64,000 bases of DNA from Gambelia wislizenii (GCA_030847615.1 JAUMIR010000001.1:378120687-378184686), one strand, 5' to 3'; positions 37,690 through 51,083 are shown, counted from the stretch's first letter. Notes: generated by a model not told the origin, from the letters alone. Translations and numbers: made by a program.

Positions 37690-38431
37690 GACAGGGGTAG
37701 TTATTCATAAGGATCATTTGCCTCATTTCTTGCCCTACCTCTGGGTGGTCCCCGATGACATGCTGAATGGGGGAAGACAAATGCCAGTCATAGAATAGAT
37801 TACCTTCCCTGGGGTATTATCTTCCCCACAGAGAGCACACACCTCCCTTGTTGCAACAGCTCCTCTGCATGCTGAACCATTTCCAGGCACAATGTTGATG
37901 TTGACCTTTAAAGTCCTGTACAGTTCAAACCCAGGTCATTTGAAGGACTGTATTCTCCCCTACTAACCTATCTGTGTTTTCAGATCTGAGGAGGCCCCTT
38001 ATCTCTGTCCCACATCATTCACAGGTACATTTGGTGGGAACACAAGAGAGGACCTTCTCAGGTTCTGGAACTCCCTTCCCTGATGTTAGACTTGCAGCCT
38101 CCCTACTCTTTTTTCATAAACAGGTGAAGACTGTGAAGACATTTTTGTTTAGACAGGCCTTTGAGGACTGATTGTTTAGGTGGCATGGGCCTTGTACAAT
38201 GTGCTGGAATTTCTATCTGTTATTTTCCTGTGCTGTTGTGGTTTGCCTTTTTTTAAAAAAAAAGTTCATGTTTTTAACTGCTTTTTTGATAGTTTAATCA
38301 ATTTTCAACTTTTGTATTTTGTGAATTTTTAACTATGTTTTTTAAAATGTCTGTTGTAAACTGCCTTGAGTCCTGAACTGGGAAAAAGTTGGGATAACGA
38401 CAACAACAAAACAAAACAAAACAACAACAAC
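37690..38431 (+). mobile_element. L2-like LINE, ORF2 C-terminus and 3' UTR
   Basis: The + strand holds LTFKVLYSSNPGHLKDCILPY-like coding (about 37900-37965) and then RFWNSLP (about 38065). After several stops comes TTTAGACAGGCCTTTGAGGA. The 3' UTR ends CTGCCTTGAGTCCTGAACTG and an A-rich (CAACAAAAC) tail at 38399-38431. Confidence 0.75.
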
Positions 38432-39390
38432 AATTCTACTGGTGTGCCCCCTGGAAAATAGCGAGCTGAAGAGCATGTGACAGTGGTGGCAGGGCAACAG
38501 GGTGAACCCTGCTTTCTAAACCACATATATTCATGTGAACCTATTGACAGAATAGGTCTGAGATGTCTGAATTAACCTCTCACTGCAGCTGTCAGTGCCA
38601 CTCAAGTTTTTCCCGTAGGCAGTACTACAAATGGTTTATATGTTCTGATTCAAGGCTGGGAGGTTTTTTGACCAAAGTTTAATCAAAATCAAGCAACATT
38701 CACCATGCCCATTTTCATTTTTTACCTATAGAGCCAGCCTATAAATCCACTCCTGCACTCAACTGTCATAATATAATAAGTGCTGAATTTTATATGATTT
38801 TTGGCAATGGTGAATAGTTCGTCCCTTTGCTGAAAAATTGCTACAATAAATCAGTATGAGTTCCTGCCTAGATTTCAGTCTTTTAAAGCCATCGAGTTTT
38901 CATTATGTCTCTAGGAACAGAAATGAACAATGTAATGGATATGTGTGATGGAGGTGGGCTGATATTACATTGAAGTTATGATGGTTTATAATATACACAA
39001 AACAATTTTACATTACAAAGCACCCTTGTGCTGCACAGAAAATGGGCAACTCAGTATTGAGCTTGGCATGTGTCTTGGGGGCCATCTTTCAAATGATTTG
39101 ATAATGCACATTTTCCTGTTTGGATGATTTCTAGACAGAAAACGCTTTTTTCCCCTAGGAAGTCTCAGAGGCGGACCTCCTCTTTCTCTCTGTGTCTGCA
39201 CACCAGCACAGAGTGGAGAGGAAGGGCTTGCCATGTTTATAATCAGTTTAGGAGTCTCCTGCTGAGAACTCCTACCCTGATCTCTCTGAGACACACTCTA
39301 AGGGTTCCCTAACTTGGAAATCCCTTAGAACTGTATTACTCCCCAGGTAAGCTGCCACCACCCAGATGCAGTATTTTCTTGGTCCGCTGG
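38432..39390. other. Gene-free DNA
   Basis: No recognised repeat or coding region. Confidence 0.35.
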
Positions 39391-40240
39391 GAGACTGATT
39401 GAGTTCTGTGGTTAGCCACTGAAACTACTCGCTCTATTAAAATATTACCAACCCCCCCTTCTCTGTCCCCAGAGAAGAGTCAAGATATCCAGGACCGAAA
39501 TAAAGGCGCATGTAAGGCATGGCTTAATAAAGAAAAATACAAAGGCTTATTTTTTATTCAAGCAAGTTAAAACAAGTTTAAGAGGGAAATCATTTCATGA
39601 AGAAAAGCCTTATTTCTCCAGGCTAAAGCTTAAAGTTACAGAGATAGAAAGCAGGGATAGATTCAGTCAAGGCAAACAAATAAAAAGTAACCATGATGCA
39701 ATCTAACTAAATTGTTCCCTGCACAAAGAAAACTACTTACATTACAGGGTCTATGAGGGTTAAATCTGGTGTTCAAGTTGGCTGGGTCACGTGCTTTTCC
39801 TAAGCCAGGCCCCAGCCATGTGCTGTCTCAGAGCATGGTTCTCTGAGGTACTTCCACTCCCTCAGAGAGCTTTCTGTATGTCCCTCAATGGCCACATGGC
39901 CCAGGGAAGTATAAAACCTTTTCCAAATTACCATATCCAAATTCTCATTGGTCAGTGTAATGTCTGGTGATCATTCCCCAATTCTCATTGGCCAGTCCAG
40001 TGTCTGGTGATTTGATGTCATGATGATGTTATATCAGGAGATGATCTCCACCTCCCACTTTGGTCTTAACCCATCCTGTTGATCAGACAATCACTGTTTG
40101 CCGATTAGAAACGTAATCATTGCAGAATGATGGGAGTTCCACCACCTTTGCAGGAGGATGAGACTTCCATCATGGCATGCCTCTTTAAGATCTTTTAAAA
40201 TTTCTTTAAGAGGGACTACACTAAGCTTTGCATTCCCTCC
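39390..40240 (-). mobile_element. LTR-like segment (solo LTR candidate)
   Basis: Read on the - strand it has promoter-like order: two CCAATGAGAATT boxes in a tandem 40-bp duplication (39937-39977 and 39978-40016), a TATA-like TTTTATA (39910-39916), and an AATAAA signal about 355 bp further on (39553-39558). Duplicated U3 elements and this order suggest an LTR of an endogenous retrovirus or Gypsy element. Boundaries, TG/CA ends and target duplication were not established, and no internal coding region flanks it. Confidence 0.4.
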
Positions 40241-41040
40241 AACTAATAGGTAATACTCCCAATTTGGCTATAATTGACCTCTTAGTGGAAACCTGAAGGT
40301 AATTTCCAGTGTATTGTGTCTTTCCCTTCTGCTCTGTGCTAACTCAGGAACTAGTGTCGTTTGTTCAATGGGCAGATGTCTGAATTCCACCCTGCCTTTT
40401 TGTTTTATAAAAAAAGTGGTTTCTGATCCTTTACCTCACTATGCGTTACTGGGTGTAAAGTGATTCCTACATACATCTAACAGTGATTTCTTCAGTATGC
40501 AATCTCCATCTTGGGGCTGAGTTTAACTGCAGGCCTCATGACTACAACAACTGGCCATATTTTGGAACTTGTTTTGGAACACCCCCCCCTTTTTTTGTGG
40601 CACTGAACTCAGTTCTGAAGAAGTAAAAAAAATTATACATTTCTGGAGCATTTTGGTTGGTCCTGACAATGGTATTGGTCAGCTATGGATTTTGCCTTTA
40701 AAATCTATCACTTCCACCTCCAAAAGGGAAGAAAATAGATAACTTGCCCTGTTCCACACAAAGCAACATTTGATATAATTTTAAAATTTCCACTGAAGTT
40801 CATACCTCCATGGATTTTATGGGCCATTTGTTGGAGCCTGAAATCAGACTTGCCCAGTTCCTGAGTTCCTCATGAGAAGCTGGAATACTTTCTACCCTTC
40901 AAAATGGTCCTCTGGCCCAGGTATATCCTAGTAGTGTGGCTTGTACAGCATAAAATGATCCCTCTTTGCAGCCCATACAAAGTCATCTAGGAGGCTATTA
41001 GATAAAGCCCTGTTTGTGATAAAAGTCTGTACAAAGACAA
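40241..41040. other. Gene-free DNA
   Basis: No recognised repeat or coding region. Confidence 0.35.
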
Positions 41041-41510
41041 TCAGGATAAAACAGAATGAAACCTGACGAAGGCATGCAAACTAAATAAAACAATAGGCAA
41101 AATAATAAAAATCCATTAAAACAAGGATAATTACAACAGTTAATAACAAACATCCACAGTAAACCCAAGTGACAGAAAAAATAAATGTATATCAGACCAA
41201 GTCAGAGAATGCCTCCCTGAACAAGGTGGTCTTTAACTCAGATTTAAAAGTGGACAAAGAAGTAATGGCCCATATTTGAGGGGGAGAAGGTTCCAGAAGT
41301 GAGGGGCGGCAAGTGAGAAGGGACGAATCTGGCAAACAAGCACTAACCTGCACAAGAGAATTAAACAGGTTCAGTTTAGAGACTTCACACTATCCCTCTC
41401 CACAGGCACTGTGCCTGGAGAATGCTGTTGAGATTGGTGGATTCCAAACTAGAGCTGTCAGTGAGCAAAATGCAGCTATCTTCATCCATCCACATTGTTC
41501 CCCTCCTCCA
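41041..41510 (-). mobile_element. L2-like LINE fragment
   Basis: An A-rich leader with ACATCCACAGTAAACCC passes into GAATGCCTCCCTGAACAAGG and TGGTCTTTAACTCAGATTTA. These are the reverse complement of the ORF2 end and 3' UTR seen at 19600-19720. It is heavily decayed. Confidence 0.5.
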
Positions 41511-43962
41511 ATAGCACTTTCCTGATATGGCGCTGCTGGAAACACACTATCTGGTTAAAAAAAAAATTAAACTCTTTTTCTAGACTAGTCTGAATAGTCC
41601 AAATTGTTTCAGACTGGGGGGATCCAATCCACTTGGGACCAAATCCAAATTGGTATGGCTCAACCTGATTTAATTTGGAATTTTGGATTTGTTTGGGACA
41701 GTTGCAAATATGGTTGCTTTTATACCTGCAAAGATTGGTTTTAATAAGAAAAAGCATGTTCAGCACATCAACCATTCTCCAGTTCCTATCTTTTCCTTCC
41801 ACTCAAAGGTACTTTCCTTCTCTATGATTCCATATGCATTGCTTGAAGATAAACACATGTCTGGAACATCATTTGTTGGAGGACTGTGGGAGAATGACAG
41901 ATGGAAAGAGTTAAGCACCACCTTCCTGCCATTTGTCAGTTATAATAACCCCCTCCTGAAGCTTTCCAGGGCTGACCCTACTATTAAGCAGCAAGTGTTT
42001 GGGGCAGAAGATTTAGGGATGTTCCTTTTGATCTTGTAGTACTGTAAGCCATTTTGGGTCATATATTGGCAGAAAAGAGGGATATTCAAACAATCAGTCA
42101 TTAGTCGGTCAGTCATGCAGCTATTTTCTTTTGCTAGAGGATAGTACTGCATATATCACGTAGCTGCTTATGGGCCCCTAAACTAGCCTGCACTCATGGC
42201 TGGAGGTGTTGGTGAGTCAGTGAGGTGGCGAATCTGCTGAAGATTTTATTTCATGCAGCGGGTCACATTTTCCCTGGTCTAGAACATGAGGTGGGGTCTG
42301 TTGCTGCCCCTGTCCTCCAATGTTGCACAACCATCTTGACCTAGCTTCCTGTACATGTTGAAGAGACAACCCTATGCATGAACAGTGATCTGTGGCAGCT
42401 TGTGTCAGTGAGGCAATGAATACATTCTGAGATTTAGTGAGAACTTTAAGGTAGATATCCAAGAAGCTGAAACAAATCTCCCCAAATAGGTTCAGCATCT
42501 TGGATAACTCATTTATGTTTCAGGCTGAGATCTGAATTCAGAAGAGATCTGCCTCCCAATGTCATCAGAGCCACCACCTGCCACTGTTGTCCTGCTGCCT
42601 TAGGTTCTCTGGAGGATACTATTCCATCACCTGTACTGAAGTATGGTTGGAATGAAGAGGGGAATATGGTGCTTTGCCTCAGGCATGAAATTTTCTTGGG
42701 ACGGCCCCATGCCTTTCTATATAAAAATCAGGTTCAGGTATTTAAATGCATGAATAGACATGGGAAATTTGTTAACTATTATAAACTTCCTCTGGGGAGT
42801 ACTCATTACATGGTAACAAATCCCACAGACTTCAGGAGAATTTACACTCAACCCTTTGCACTTGGAATCACAGATGGTTTAGAATGTATTCCACAGCTTT
42901 GCTTAGATGAAGCCAATTAAACTGATATTGTATACCTTTCAATTAATATGGAAGATAAACTAAGATGCAAACACTTATTAAGTTACTTATTAAGTCCAGA
43001 CATTTTCTCATTATTCAAGTATCTTTCCTTAATTTGAAGATACCAAATCAAATCTACTTCTGTTTTTGTGCTAGCTGCATCTCTGTGGAATCCACAATAA
43101 AATCAAATACAGATTTTGTGAGAAGTCTTTATTACACATAAATATTTAGTAGGAAATGATAGGAAGGCTTTAGATGCAAAAGTTAATTTGGAACTGAAGC
43201 TTGTTTAGTCATATGCCAGAGTGTAGTCATCAGTTTGCAAGATAAATAGATGCATTAATGGAGTCCTGGCTCCAAAATATTTTTCAGTTTGTGCCAGCAA
43301 GCTTGCCATATAAGCATTAATGTCATAGAAAAGTATTCTAGACAGAGCACCACTAACTGGTGGGTTGTATGTGTGTATTTGTCTTTGCCATCCCACCAGC
43401 CTTCTGATTAGGAGATCCTTTTGTTCCTTTATAACTAGGGTTTACTGCTGTTGTTTCTTCTTATCTCCCTGGGACAGTTAAAAAAAAGAAAGAGGAATTG
43501 TCAGTTACCTTACTTGGAAAAAATATTATTGTGGCTAATGATCTGTGATTGGTTATGACTGTGCAAGCATGCTTCTGAAAAGATGCTTCCAATCAAGAGA
43601 CATTGTGCAATTTTTCCCATGATGAATTTTCTTTGGAAAGGAAAAGAAAAGGATGAAATGGTGGGAAAACATAAGACGGCTAGAAAATGAAAGATGATAT
43701 CATAGGACTCTGTCAAATTTTGTGAACAAGGTAGGGCAGTTGTCCAATAAAAGTATCATCTAAGAATACCTCAAATCTAAACTAATGTATAGACCAGTAA
43801 AGAGTCTCTGCATCTAGTTACTATTTCAGAACTATCTGAATTCCTTGGAGATGATAGCAGTGCTTCTTTTTCTAGGAAAGTTCAGTATAGTACATTCTTG
43901 TTCTTTATGCTAATGTATTCCTTCCTGTCCAGCCTTGGTTATTTCAGGAGTTAAGAAGATAT
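41511..43962. other. No confident gene
   Basis: Open frames at 42666-42920 (+) and 43205-43396 (-) encode balanced-looking peptides but show no domain, paralogue or splice context that I recognise. No repeat is named here. Confidence 0.35.
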
Positions 43963-44240
43963 TTTATTTATTTATTTTTATTAGTTATTTATACCCTGCT
44001 CTTCAGTCACAAGGCTATCACAGCAGCTTACAAACTGTTTTAAGCAATAGCAGTTTACATATCTACACTGCATTAAGCAGTTTCCAATGTGTGTTAGCTA
44101 ATTGCCCCCACAAGCCGGGTATTCATTTTACCGACTTACAAAAAGATGGAAGGCTGAGTGAACCTTGGAGCCCTCTGGAATCGAACTTGCAATGTGGTGA
44201 CTTGCAGTACTGGCATTTAACCACTGCGCCATATAGGTAG
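43963..44240 (-). mobile_element. tRNA-derived SINE with L2-like tail
   Basis: On the - strand it begins GGCGCAGTGGTTAAATGCCA, has a B box GTTCGATTCC, then CTCAGCCTTCCATCTTTTTG, GTAAAATGAATACCCGGCTT and GGGGGCAATTAGC. It ends in an AAATAAATAAA tail. This differs in head and tail from the Sauria SINEs. Confidence 0.75.
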
Positions 44241-44654
44241 AACCTACATGAGCTCTCACAACTGCATTACAAAACATGGATATAATTCAAATGTGGATAT
44301 TATTCAATTATATCTTTGCATTTTTTAAAATAAAAGAAAGCATGGTGACCTTTAGTGCCCAACCTCCTGTAAGGCAACCGCCAGTAAGACAGAAGTGACA
44401 AAATATCTGCTTGTTCTTGTTGAAAGTGCTGTAAATATTAGATGTTTAGAGGCACAGCAATTAGTCATATGCATCATTCAGGTATCTCCAGCTTATCTTA
44501 ACTTCTTGAATTCATAGAGATTGAATTCAGTCCAGCTTCAACAGTTATTACCTGAGACCACTCAGTTATCTTGGATAAGTCCAAGACCACTGTATGCTAC
44601 TGCAACATAGTAGTGTCTTAACTCACCAATGTGACACGCAAGAGATATTGGCAC

Positions 44655-44960
44655 TTTTTCCCCTTTTTATTTATTTCAAAGTTTTTTATCCTGCCTTTCA
44701 GGTAAAGTACCATAAACAATCATAACCAAAACAGCATGTTTCATCAGTAAATAAAATCCATACATATTAACATCCAGCAAATGAAAAATGCCTGGTAAAT
44801 GAAACACTTTTTCAGTGTGCAAAGTTGGTAGCAGTTGAACCTTTCTAAGGAGCATCCTATCTACAGCTGCAGTGCCACCTCTAAAAAGCCTCCTTTCTTG
44901 TTGCTGAATATTGTAGCTCCAATAGAAAAGATGTCCAAAGGAGGACTAGTTGGAGGATCT
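44655..44960 (-). mobile_element. L2-like LINE 3' end
   Basis: TTTATTTATTTCAAAG...TTATCCTGCCTTTCAGGTAA is the reverse complement of the (CTGAAAGGCAGGATAAA) tail type. A-rich sequence and an ORF-end-like block up to about 44900 follow. Confidence 0.5.
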
Positions 44961-46392
44961 TAAAACACAAGCAGATGTATATATTGATATGCAGATTAAA
45001 GAAGCACCCCTCGAAGTGTTTTAGTCCCAAGCCCAACATAAGCTTCCCCCAACATACTTAATAACGTTTATTGTAAAAAATACAGTGTGGGAAGTAGTCT
45101 TCAAAGATCAAGGCTGTTGTGGTTATTAGGGACATGATCACTTTTTTTGTCTGGATTACATAATAAGTCACGAAAGCCCTAAAGTTGATTGGTTCTTTGG
45201 AACATTTCCTATCTCTCTTTACATTCCTCAGTTAATATGTCATATTGTGCCATAGTTTGTAAAGCCAAATAGCCTGTGTGAGCACGTTCATGTGTCTACT
45301 CTAGTCTGTTTGAATGCTGGGTACAGGTGGGCTGTAACAGCTTGATGTGGATGCAGGTAGTACTTCACATGCAAATAGTAGATCCAGAAGTAAATGGAAA
45401 ATCTTTGCTGGGCATGTTTGCAAATTATTCATCCAGGGTTGATGGAAGGTGTGGGTGTTTTGTGCCATTCAGATAAGCTTTCAAAAGCAATTAAAACAAC
45501 TATTGTAATTATTTTTGAGAAACTGGAAAGCAAAGAGTTACTTTCTAAAATATGTAATAAGTGCTATTTGCTTGGATTCTGGAATTATAATAGTACCTAA
45601 TTACTTGGAAAAAGTAGCCTAGCAAGTTCTGGGCATAAGTTTTAACTGCCCCTTTTTTTGTCAGAGAAAAATGCTTATTTTTTTCTAAGCAATTACTGCT
45701 ATCAAATCACTGTCCTGTTTTTGCATTTAGATTTCCTCTGGAAGAGATTTATTCCTATTCCTGAATTTTGTTTTATTATCATGTATAGTAGAGAAATTTC
45801 ATTTGTTTTGCATTTTGATAAGAACTTATAAATTTACACTTCCTAAATCAACATTCAAACTGGAACATAGTTATCCTTTGGTACTCACACTTCTTGGAAT
45901 GTTATGATGCAGTTCTCTGAACAAAATAAATGTCCAAGATTAATACAATAGGGGAAAGGAAGTGCAGAAATGTGCAGATTATGGGGGAAACTATAAAAAG
46001 GTTATATGGGGAAAATTGCAGAGGAATAAAATGTACATTAGACACACATTTCCAGAAAAATATAAGCAGAAGCGTGCATGAAAATGCATACCTATTTTGC
46101 ATATAAAGATACACTTAGCATACAAACATTCATTTAGACTGATATAGAAATTTGATGGAAGGAGCTGAGGACCGGAAGAGTGCCAAAACTGACAGATTTA
46201 TTTTCCCCTAGTGTATATCCATGCACTGGAGTTCTTCATATTTCAGCCTCCTGCCTCTGTTTTCTCTAAGTTAAATCACTGAAGTGTGTCTGCATACACA
46301 TTTTGAATTTAAAATACATTTATGTATATATGCCATCAAATGTCACTGTGCAACTTCCTTCCAGACTCTTCTGTTCCTTAATTTAAGAACAT
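44961..46392. other. Gene-free DNA
   Basis: No recognised repeat or coding region. Confidence 0.35.
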
Positions 46393-46395
46393 CTA

Positions 46396-46746
46396 GGACA
46401 TTTTTAGATGCAGCTTGCAGCGCAAGAATTGAGCGGGAGAGCTTCACAGCTGCAGCGCGGCAGGGGGTCCATTTCGGACGACGCTGTCCCTGCAACAAAA
46501 TCGTCCATGTCTCTTCCGTTTAGGGTTGGAGCCTGCCGCGCCATATTCCTCCAGATTTTATTCACGGAGGTTGTCCGTGAATAAAATCTGGTGGAATATG
46601 GCACGGCAGGCTCCAACCCTAATCAGAAGAGACATGGACCATTTCGCTGAAGGGATGGCGTCGTCCGAAATGGACCCCCTGTGGTGCTGCAGCTGCGAAG
46701 CTCTCCCGCTCGATTCTTGCGCTGCAAGCCACGTCTGAAAATGTCC
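46396..46746. mobile_element. Fully palindromic GC-rich MITE
   Basis: The whole 351-bp element folds on itself. Arms of about 173 bp (46396-46568 and 46574-46746) meet at a 5-bp loop (46569-46573) with exact symmetry about 46571 and a limited number of mismatches. Termini are GGACATTTT and AAAATGTCC. CTA stands directly outside both ends (46393-46395, 46747-46749), consistent with a 3-bp target duplication. It is much more GC- and CpG-rich than its surroundings, so it is likely younger. Mirror ORFs starting MEP on both strands are a by-product of the palindrome. PIF/Harbinger is a guess from the 3-bp duplication. Confidence 0.8.
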
Positions 46747-46940
46747 CTAGATAGGATGTTTGCAGACTACATTCAGATCACTAAAGCTCTTTGCTAAGTG
46801 AAGACAGAACTACTTGAAAAGTAAGTTCTGTTGAGTTCACCTAACACATCCAGGCTCAGAAGCTAATGTAAGACAAGCTATTGCAAATTGAATGAATACA
46901 GCATACAGCATATGGTGGAAAGCATTCAAGATCATATAAA

Positions 46941-46988
46941 TGTGTGTGTGTGTGTGTGTGTGCATGTGCACATGTGTATGTGTGCATG
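46941..46988. repeat. (TG)n microsatellite, imperfect
   Basis: Ten TG units followed by TGCATGTGCACATG variants. Confidence 0.95.
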
Positions 46989-49159
46989 TTGTGGAGGTGC
47001 AGGAAGATAGGGGTGTTCCTTTTTCATCAATGAAAAGTTGGAAGGTATGTCGGGGTTTATTAAATACCTTCTGTGCTGGAATGAATGTAAGGTAGGAGCA
47101 GCAGGACAGAATCTTTGAAGAGAAGTATCTCCCCCTTCCACATCAACCACCTCTTCATTATAAGAATGTGTCTGATGACCACACAGTAGCTTTCTGTATC
47201 TATTCTTGTCTCCTTACTAGTAGTGGAGAAATGAATGTTAGGATATCCTTATGCGACATTGCCATTATAAAGCTTTGTGGAGACAATTATTCAGGTCGAC
47301 TGTTGAGTATGTAGGTGCTATGGATTGAAATCACATCTGCTAGCCATATGCATTCATCATAACACCCGACAAACATCCTAACTGTGCTCCCTATGTCAGT
47401 CAGAGATCCTGCATGGTTTCCAATCATGCATATAATCAACATGAATAGGTTGTATGAACAAGTTCTATGTGGGGAAAGAAATAATGAGGGATGTGTTTCT
47501 ATACAACAAGAAAAGGAGAGCAGTAGAGAAGTAAGGCATGTCCTCATGAGTAAGGGCTGTAAGAGAACCACTAACATCTTTTGGGTATAAAGAGATACTT
47601 AGCACAATAGACATGCAGTTGTTAGCTACCCTGGTGGATGCTGCCAGAACCTGGCACCAGAGCACATGGTTTACAGATCTAATGTCCATCTCCTAGTATC
47701 TCAAGATAGGAAAGTCTCTTGTCTACTACTGCTTTTCAGTACATACTGAGGGCAGCAACTTCCCTGCATCCAAAGCCATTTTGACCATTACTAGACCTCT
47801 GCAGGCCACATTCCGTGACCTGTCCCCTCTGCATAAAAAAAGTCATTTAAAATTGCATGTAATATCCCCAAGTTGCAGTTTTGAATAGGAAAGTGGATAA
47901 GGGGAAATGACTCAGTAGCTACTACTACCTTTGCTCCCTTCTCTGTTCAAAGGAGGATGCTTTTGGCTTTGGTTATATTTAACACAAAATGGTAATGATA
48001 AGATTCATACGCATAGTTCAGCTTCATTAGAGACCTTCAAGAAGTGAGGGCACCTGTTCCAGCTTTCATGATCTTGTACTGAGATGCCACTCATTATGAG
48101 TAATCTCAATTAACATTTCACAGTTGTTTGCTTTTTATCAGCCATCTTTTAAAAATACAGATTAACAAGTATAAAAAAAGAAAAGTGAAAATAAATCAGC
48201 TGAACGTAAACAATAGGTATAGATCTATATTGACAGTTCACTTTTAATTCAAAAGGTGATATAGAACAATCCATTTTCTATATGTGTGTTATATTTCTGT
48301 CATCTTTTACATGCTCTGATACACTACACAGGGCTTGTTGCACATGCAGTTTTTATCATATCACACATTTTATTTTTCAATAAAATAAATAATAAAGAGA
48401 AGCTGAGCCTTCCCTTTGATGTTCCACAACAAATGAAGGAGGATTTGTTGTTTACATTAAAATTAACAAGAAAGTAGCGAACATCAATAAGATCTCCTGT
48501 CTCTCTCTACAATGCAATGGCCATTTTTAGATTTTTCTGCCTTCTCCCCTTCCTAGACCTTTTGTGGTGGAAGTCTTCCTGCTTCAGCATTGAAGTACAT
48601 TTTTTCAAAGGAATTCATTGTCCCATCCCTTCAGCAAAGCTATCTTCTCTGTGGCAGGAGTACTCCTTACCATTCATTAAGTGAGGAACAGGATATTGCC
48701 CTGTTGCTAATAAAGCATGGAACAGAATCTATTCATTTTTCATTCTCTGCAAAGCTCAAATATCCCTCACATTGCCTCTCACCAAGGGCCTTCTGATGAC
48801 TTTTAAAGTGTTCTGGTTAGCCATTTCAGGGACTTCTGTGCCAAAGGGGGAAAAAATGCCTCAGGAATAAACATGAAATATATAACTGCGTAGATTGTCA
48901 CAACATACTTCTCACTTACGTTGTTTCCTCTCAGAGTTAAGTGTCATCCTCCCTAGCTGCCTTCATGTTCTTCCTTTTCTAGATGGATTCTCTGACTTCT
49001 CCTGACAAGAGTCCCTGAAGCCTGGTATTTCATGCGATGTTCAGATGAAGACCTTTCCCAGAGAAAACTGCCATGTGTTAAGCAATGTACAAAGGTAAAT
49101 TTTATTGAAAGATCGGCTGATATTTAAATCAAATTAAAATGCATAAGCCAACCTAAATT
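46989..49159. other. Gene-free DNA
   Basis: No recognised repeat or coding region. Confidence 0.35.
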
Positions 49160-49380
49160 CCCTGAAGGCACCAGATCCTGTGTTATCCTGGAAGCTAAGC
49201 AGGGTCACCTCTGGTTAATACTTGGATATAAGCCCATCAAGGAATACCAGACTCTGTTTCAGAGGAGGGGAATGGCAAACTACCTCTGAATATTCCTTGC
49301 CTAAGAACACCCTATAAAATTCATGCGTGTCACCATGAATTAAAAGGCAACATGAAGGCAAGTAAACACACATACACGTG
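49160..49380 (+). mobile_element. 5S-rRNA-derived SINE (5S-Sauria type)
   Basis: The head carries GGAAGCTAAGCAGGGTCACC and TGGTTAATACTTGGATATAA, which are 5S rRNA 3'-half motifs. The middle is GAGGGGAATGGCAAACTACC...AATATTCCTTGCC and the Bov-B-like tail is AAGGCAACATGAAGGCAAGT. It is better preserved than the copy at 20655. Confidence 0.85.
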
Positions 49381-51082
49381 TTTAAATTCCTAATATTCAG
49401 GGCTGGAAGTAGCCTACTCAGAAAGAAGCTACTAAGCAATATTCTAGAGAATGTGCAAAACATCGCAAGGTAGTAACTTCAGGTGATCTCTATGGGAACC
49501 CTGTGCTGAAAACAGTTCATGTACAATGGGAGGTGTGGATGGGAGGAGGTTAGGAGCTACACATCCTGACTCTGCTCCCAACCTCTATGCATTTATCAGA
49601 ACATTTGGGCAGAAACAGAGTATTTCACATTTAAAATGTCTTATTATGTGTCTAAATTTTCAGCCAATGCAAAAGATATGTACATGCCTGGGTATGAAAT
49701 TTGTTTTCATTAAATAGAATAAAAGTGAGGTCGGGGGGGGGGGGCAAGATAGGGGGAAATTGTTTATAAGATAACAAATGTAATGGGTTTTTCTCTTTTA
49801 GTTCTGTTGTGCCCATTAACAATTTATATTTTGAAATGACTGAAAGCATCTCTGATTATGGCATAGAGTGGTATGCCATTTTTTAAATAAAGAAAATGCT
49901 TATTCCTTCCATTTTAAAAACACATTTCTCTAGTTGAATGTTTTTTCTTCTTCCATTTTTGAACTAAATGGTAGAAAGATCATATCCTGGAGAGTAAATT
50001 AAGATTTCTGCTGACTTATAGCCTCAAATGATTTTTTTTAAAATGACAAATACTTCTGACAAATCCATTTCTAACTTTTAATATATTGTCGCATGCTTCA
50101 CACTTTCCAAGTCCCTGAGAAATAGCAGGGGGCAATACTTACCTTGTTTATTTCCTTTTGAAGGAGAGATTACTGGAAATGCATGGTGTTGTTTTTGCAG
50201 TGCCTGAGTATATTTACAAACATTGTAAGTTGAACATAGGCAGAAACAAACAGCATTGCAGCATTGCTTTTCTACAACTAGCAGATCTGCTGCCCCATCA
50301 GATTCCCCAGAGAGAGCTTGAGATCAAAACTGTGCTCTCTAAAGCTCAAAACAACATATCTACCCCTGTGTCTTTCTCACTCCTAAAAAATGCTTCTCCC
50401 CCAGCCCCATTAATATTTCTTTTATCAGTTCCAGAGAAGACAGGGAGCTGTCATTGTCTCAAGGAAAACTCACAGTGATAATTCTATTTGTAATAGTGTG
50501 ATAGCAAATCCATGACAGTATGATATATCTTGCTAAAGAATAACCCGGAAGATGTAATAGCATAGTGCCCCTACAGGTTTCTGGCCAGATTGTTTTTTGT
50601 TGTTTTTTTTGACAGAAAATAACATTTCACAAAAAAAGGCCCCAAATGAGAAAAATAATAAAAAATGTATATGAGAAAACTTTTGAAATTTTTCGTTCTT
50701 GCATGCAAGAATGAAGAAAGCAAACATTTACATCCCTAGTAATGAGTGGAATTGACATTACTTTATTGGTGCAAACATAATATTTTCTAGTTACTCTTTA
50801 TATCTTACTTTCAAAAGGCACTTTAGTGATATTTTGATAGGAATTTTTCCATTTATGACACCTTGACAATACTAAGGCTAAAAAAAGTAACCAAATCAAC
50901 AAGTAATACAGTGTGATACAGTACAAGTAATTACCAGTGCATCATACTGAGTTAATTTTTAAACAGTATAAAACTAGTGGGGAATGGTACATACAGATAT
51001 ATGTATCTCACTCATTTCATTGAGTAATGGCAGTGAATTATTCCCAAACACTGTAATGAATCACAGGAACAAACTGCTTTTA
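49381..51082. other. Gene-free DNA
   Basis: A G-run lies at about 49733-49743. A 106-codon frame at 50158-50478 lacks an ATG start and any recognisable domain. No repeat is named. Confidence 0.35.
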
Positions 51083-51083
51083 A

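Noticed and set aside
41683..42039. 118-codon frame on + strand
   Set aside because: No domain or conservation evidence; the flanks are decayed repeat DNA.
42666..42920. 85-codon frame on + strand that looks protein-like
   Set aside because: No recognisable family, no splice sites assessed with confidence, and the following frame is AT-rich noise. Kept only as an unsupported candidate.
43205..43396. 64-codon frame on - strand that looks protein-like
   Set aside because: No domain, paralogue or gene context recognised; its length is expected by chance in 64 kb.
46404..46738. Mirror-image 70-codon ORFs starting MEP on both strands
   Set aside because: Explained entirely by the palindromic element; two arms of one sequence encode nearly the same peptide.
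50158..50478. 106-codon frame on + strand
   Set aside because: Starts at a non-ATG codon and has no recognisable motif; probably chance.
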